64,000 bases of DNA from Azadirachta indica (lineage: Eukaryota; Streptophyta; Magnoliopsida; Sapindales; Meliaceae), in NCBI GenBank assembly GCA_022749755.1, contig CM040448.1, forward strand, positions 11,654,481 to 11,718,480. The letters are read 5' to 3'. Position 1 is the first letter of the stretch, and the number at the start of each line of letters is the position of its first letter. Below, one piece after another: positions 58,933-64,000 of this stretch. The translations under genes and the position numbers were made by a program. The notes below the pieces were generated by a model, which had not been told where the DNA came from, did not search any database, and saw only the letters and a list, made by a program, of their open reading frames with translations.

Positions 58933-61900
58933 ATGGACGCTCAGCGAGCTCTGCTAGATGAACTTATGGGTGCAGGTACTTTCCAGAAACCCTAACTTTA
59001 TTAAATCAATCAGGATATCTGGCATATGTTTGAATATTTATTTTATTGAAATGAGTCTATCAGATATTATGTGTGTTATTTTAAATTTTTGAATGCAAAT
59101 ATTGAGAAGAGTTCGGTTTATTGTAGCTCGGAATTTGACTGAAGAAGAGAAAAAGGGTTATAGAGAAGTTAGATGGGACGATAAGGAGGTTTGTGCATTT
59201 TATATGGTTCGTTTTTGTCCTCATGACCTCTTTGTCAACACTCGAAGCGATCTTGGTGCGTTCATTTGCTTCACTTTGTGTGTATTCGGTTAAATATTTT
59301 GAGGATTAAATTTGTTTACTTAACATCTTTTGGTGAGTACTAATTATAGCATTGTTAAAGGTGCTTGGTGAGTTACTGTTTTCACTAACAATGGGTTTTG
59401 TGTGGTGGTGTTTTTTGTATCAGGACCGTGCCCAAGAGTTCATGATCAGAAGTTGAAGGAAAGGTGTGGATGCGCTTGATTTTCAAATAATTTTGATATG
59501 TGACTGTTGTGTGTGATTTTGTTAAGCATTTTATGAAAACAGAAAATAATTATGGTAGGTTTCTCAATTTAAGTTCGTCATCTTTGGTATGCCTCTGGGC
59601 CTTAGTTCGTTTTACTGATTGTGTGTTCTCTCAATTCAATTTTGTCATCTTTTGTATGCCCTTGGGGCTTAGTTTCCTTTCATTGATCGTTTGTGCTCCT
59701 GTTGGCAGTTGAAGATTTTAATAAAAATTTAGTTACTGAGTATCGGCATTCTATTTCCATTTTCTGTTTTTTAGATGTTGCTAAATGCATATAAGATGAT
59801 TTATCACTGAGGAGTCCAATTGAAATTATAAATAAATGAAATGCACAGTTTTAGGACACTTATGCCAAGTTTATTCTCTCTTGATTTGACCACTCAGCAT
59901 GATCCCTGACTGGATAAGTTGATGCAACTCTTTTTTTTTTAATTTACGAAGGTAACATTGTGGTGAAAGGGACCAAGAAATTTATCAAAGAGTCAGGATA
60001 TGCCTATTCTCCCAGTATGGCAAGAGTGCTTATCCTTTTGTTATTATATAGGAGTTATTAAGTTTGTGAGAAAAATTAAGAATTCTTGCAGTTTTTATAT
60101 AGTCATTACAAGATGACAAAGTTCTTAAGTTTATTCTCCATTTAAGAATTGCTAAAAAATTGCAGTGCCTTCTGTTTCTAACACTTTTACTATGTCTATC
60201 TGCATTAGTGTTGATCTATTTATATTAGATATGTGTTTAATCTCATGGATTGCATACCAGTTAAATGCTTGTTTTATTTATGACTTTAGTTTTGAGAAGT
60301 CCCCAAGACATGATGCGTATGTGCCCAAGTTTGAAGCTGAACTTGCTCAGTTTTGCGAGAAATTGGTGGGTTATGAATTTATTTTGGTGTTGTATGGTTA
60401 ACATATAAAAAAGCATTCCATTCACTATCTTATTTTCCCTTCGTAAGTTAAAACCAGCACTGATTAAACAAAAGTATTTTTTTTTTTAAAGTGGAAGACT
60501 AAACTTTTGCTTTTAAGGAAGCAATTATTACTTTCTAAAACTTGATACAATATCCTTGTGCTTTTCCTGGCTTATGTTTTTTTCCTTGAAAGGTTTTATG
60601 TTAGCTTCTTCGTTTCTCTGTGACATTTATGATATTAATTTTCAGAAGCTGGAAACAAACATCATATTGAGACAAGTACCAAATATACTTATAAAATGAC
60701 ATTTAAAAAGAAATATGTCAAATATTGAACCAAACAGGAGCTTTTATTTCCCTGCTTACGATTGTTGGTCAACTTTTACATATTTTGTGATTTTACATCT
60801 TCCACTGTAGGTCATGGACCTAGATAGAAGAGTTCGGCGTGGGCGAGAACGCCTTGCTCAAGAAGTGGAACCTGCACCACCTCCTCCAATATCAGCAGAA
60901 AAGTCTGAACAGTTATCTGTGTTGGAAGAGAAAATAAAGAACCTGCTGGAACAAGTCGAGACCTTAGGTGAAGCTGGCAAGGTGGATGAAGCTGAAGCCC
61001 TCATGAGAAAGGTGCTGCCATAACATCCTTGGGAGTTTTTCTTTTTCTTGGGATTTTGGAAATTCTACCATTGTCCTTTTCTTTTATCTGATGACATCAT
61101 TTTGATTTTATTTGTTTTACTGTTTGTTCTATTTTTCATTTCTTTTGCTCTCTTCAGATTGTTTACTACTTCAGTACTATCTTCCCGTCAGTGATGTCTT
61201 CCTTCTTAGGACTTGGTTTTGGCAGTGTGAACAATGGATTTCCACCTGCAAATGATGGAGAGGTCTTATATTTTGACTTCTGGTATCTTCTTGTCACAGG
61301 TGGAGATACTTAATGTAGAGAAGACTGCGTTGACTCAACAATCCCAGAGTGATAAAGTTTTGATGATGGCTCAGGAGAAAAAGATGGCTCTATGTGAGAT
61401 CTGTGGTTCATTTCTTGTAGCAAATGATGCTGCTGAGAGGACTCAGTCTCATATTACTGGAAAGCAGCATATTGGTTATGGCATGGTTCGAGATTTTATC
61501 ACCGAGTACAAGGTCTGTCCCCTTTTGTTAATTGATGCTCTGTTTGGAATTCACTTATACATTTCTAGTGAATAAAGAATGTCTCTTACAATTAACAGGA
61601 AGCTAAGGAGAAGGCAAGGGAAGAGGAAAGAATAGCCAGGGAAAAAGAAGCCGAAGAGCGGAGGAAGCAGAGGGATAAAGAATATGAAAGTAGAAGGAGA
61701 AGGAGTGATTCAGGTGATAGGGACAGGTATCGTGATAGAGACCGCGACAGGGAGAGAGACCGTTACAGAGAACGTGATCGTGAGAGGTCTCGAGAGTGGG
61801 ATGGTAAAAGTGGTCGGGATGGAGGGAAGGGGAGTGATTGGAGAAGCAGGGACAGGTACCGTGACCGTAGCAGATCACGTTCCCCTGTTAGGCATGGTCA

Positions 61901-61937
61901 CAGGAGGTCACCTAGAAGTCCAGTTCGCCCATATTAG
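58933..61937 (+). CDS. LUC7A: LUC7-like U1 snRNP splicing factor, 346 aa
   Basis: Seven exons: 58933-58975, 59127-59255, 59424-59463, 60290-60365, 60811-61011, 61300-61512 and 61599-61937, joining in phase to 346 residues. The N-terminal MDAQRALLDELMGA is diagnostic of LUC7. Zinc finger 1 is CCCH (C37, C45, C60, H64, in CPHDLF and GPCPRVH). A coiled-coil (SEQLSVLEEKIKNLLEQVETLGEAGKVDEAEALM-type, residues about 125-163) follows, then zinc finger 2, C2H2 (C195, C198, H214, H220, in LCEICGSFLV and SHITGKQH). The C-terminus is an Arg/Asp/Glu/Ser-rich RS-like tail. LUC7 proteins sit in U1 snRNP and stabilise 5' splice-site pairing, affecting which donors are chosen. The symbol follows the Arabidopsis LUC7A/LUC7B clade; A versus B is not resolved. 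Confidence 0.95.
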
Positions 61938-64000
61938 TGGATATTGTAGGTAGATCTCTGAGCTTTGAAATTGAATGAGGTAGACTTTTTAATATCTCAG
62001 AGTTTCATAAATGTGTGCTTTAGGTGTCATGTTACATTGTCATGGATCATCATGGTGAAACGTTTTTTTGCCATCTCACAGCTTTATTGAGACTATACCA
62101 TCTCTCTTTCATCAATATTATTAGAGGACAAAAGGGTTGAGGTAGGTACAACTACATCGTTGTAATTCTTGTTTTATTATTTATTTTAGGATTTGGTTAT
62201 ATTGAATTTCTTTTCATGGTCTCTGAAACATTTTTTGAGTCCCTTTGTCGGGTTTATTGATGGCTACCTGTTCTTAAGTATATAAGAGGACAGGCTCAAA
62301 AACATATGCTTTGAATGACACTGCTGCTGGGGAGGTGTTCTTTTTTCAATTGTTTTGAGGTAACATATGAATCTCCTCTTTGTCATCACCTCAACATTGG
62401 CTGACTTCCACTGTAATATTTTTGATTGCCTTCTTTTATGAATGTTAGAGTAGACCAAATTATGTTTGCTAATGCTGGAAGAAAGAAATTCAGGAAACCA
62501 ATTGGGAAAATTAGTACCTTTAGTAACACGTCTTTTGAAGTTTGTTTTATGACTATCCATACATGAACTGAGCTTCAAATTACAAACTAGAAAGCTCATT
62601 TTCCTCTTTCCCTCTGCTTGCCCTTGCCCATTCATTCGTGAAATTTGAGTAACAATGGTGCCTTCTGTATATCATGGGTGGGCTTGTATTAGGATCCTTA
62701 GATTTGAAGTCTACAGTGAGTAATGTGATGTTATACAATGTATCTTTATATGAAAATATATTTCCTTTTTGACAGATTCGGGTATTTTGGAGTTAAATTT
62801 CAAAGTTGGTGTCAGATGGTTATAGGTAACTACTTTGTCTTTGCAAAATGATATTTTCTAGCTTCTTAGTTGTGTCTTTAAGACAGAATTTTTCCTGCAT
62901 GAAAATCTACAGTGAACTGGGTTGCAAGACCGTTTGCAAAAATATTAGGCTTGCAAATGTTTGGTCCTGGAGGTAACAAAATTCATTATATGCCAAATAG
63001 CATGTTTATATATTCCAGTTTGCAGGAACAGCAGGTAACTTGGTGAACCTTGATGGTATATAGTTTCTGTTGTTGAGCCTAATATCTTATGTCTATCTGG
63101 GTAAGGAATGGTTTCTGCAGGTATTTAAATCTGCTTGCTGAACTATTTAGAAAAGATGAAAGTTGGTGAGCCAAATTGAAATTAGTTCTGGATTTACTTG
63201 TGCTTGTTATGCAGTCGGTGTTTGAAAATTTGGCAATTAGAATTATTATAGTCTTGCATCCCGTTTGGTATAATCTGTGAACTGTCTTTGACGCTGTAAT
63301 TTTCTCGAAGTAAATCTTAAGGACTCCAGACTTAACAAAATTATCGTGAAGCTGTTAATACTTTTGTCTTCTTTAACTCCATGAATAGGGGAATAATGCG
63401 TGAGTACTGTTATGGAAGGTGGATTTTGTAACCCAATTTTTTCTTTTTCCAAGTCTAATACAAGAAAGAGAAAGTTTGAGCCAATAATATTTTAGAAGTG
63501 AGATCAGTCTGGAGACATAAAATTGATCTATATGTTCTATCTAGCAGAACTAGTTGAAATAAGACGGTCATGTAGCAATTTCAGAACGCCGGGAGGGCCA
63601 AACGGAATGCTACTGAAAACCCTGAAGGAGAAAAAAGGAGGAAAAGTGGCTGAAACTAGTGATTTTCCAATTGGAAAGAAAAGAAGTCCGAGAAGAAAAG
63701 AAGAAAAAAATTGAAAAGCTTAAAAATAGTTAGCAGAGGGTGACACATCTAAATTCCAAACTTCCTAACTTTTACAATATTTTTCAAATTTCTTTTACGC
63801 ATTTAACCAGTTGAAGGTTAAGTTTTATAATTTATCTACTTAATGGATGCACAAATGCGGCACAAGCAGAATAAGGCAATGAGCAAAGTGATTCAAAATA
63901 AAAGAGGAGAAAAAAAAGAAAAGAAAAAGGAATTTTCTCAAATAATAAAAAATTTGAGGCAATTTTTAAATTTAAGCAAATTTAAAATTTGTGTTAGTTG
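61938..64000. other. LUC7 3' flank and end of window
   Basis: Contains the LUC7 3' UTR and then moderately AT-rich sequence. From 63523 to 63714 there is a Lys/Gly-rich 63-codon open frame with higher GC (CGCCGGGAGGGCCAAACGG), which I do not recognise. No RNA gene or complete coding gene is seen. Confidence 0.4.

Noticed and set aside
63523..63714. 63-codon Lys-rich frame near the window end
   Set aside because: Low complexity and no recognisable family; may be part of a repeat that continues outside the window.

Overview
The window looks like nuclear DNA from a eudicot plant. It is AT-rich with many microsatellites. Its genes are split by short GT-AG introns, and every confident protein belongs to a typical land-plant family. 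A woody rosid such as Citrus or a relative is my impression only; nothing here proves a species. Joining exons by hand gave open, in-phase reading frames for ten complete protein genes plus one gene cut by the left edge.

Layout. At 1-5088 (minus) are two tandem strictosidine-synthase-like genes, the first cut by the window edge. An AT-rich gene desert follows (5.1-14.8 kb), with microsatellites, a small telomere-repeat island and decayed repeats. At 14.85-16.15 kb (plus) is a type-A cytokinin response regulator of the ARR8/ARR9 kind with an N-terminal alanine tract. At 17.84-18.17 kb is a broken subgroup Ib bHLH gene. At 21.37-24.41 kb (plus) is an EIX2-like leucine-rich-repeat receptor-like protein broken by two frameshifts.

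From 25.77 to 41.88 kb three minus-strand genes stand head to tail: SMC2 (condensin core subunit, 20 coding exons, 1,173 aa), NOA1 (chloroplast circularly permuted GTPase, 13 coding exons, 552 aa) and a TIP5;1-type aquaporin. The aquaporin is divergent from GONST3 (GDP-sugar transporter, plus, one coding exon after a 5'-UTR intron). Then come a small uncharacterised protein (46.74-47.17 kb, minus), an LC8 dynein light chain (49.22-49.83 kb, minus), a previously unlabelled 1,135-bp Mutator-like element with a perfect 10-bp target duplication (50.34-51.47 kb), a cell-number-regulator-6-like PLAC8 protein (52.33-54.50 kb, minus), PEX11B (56.17-56.85 kb, minus) and a LUC7-like U1 snRNP factor (58.93-61.94 kb, plus).

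The genes do not form a pathway. Most are single-copy housekeeping functions: chromosome condensation, plastid ribosome biogenesis, splicing, peroxisome division and Golgi transport. Between them lie more dynamic pieces: the SSL tandem pair, the broken receptor, the bHLH relic and the transposon. I found no tRNA, rRNA, CRISPR array, organellar insertion or coherent new multigene system. The best new observations are the Mutator-like element, the telomeric filler flanked by direct repeats, the compensating frameshift pair in the receptor gene, the two E2F-like sites upstream of SMC2 and the 21-nt microexon in NOA1.
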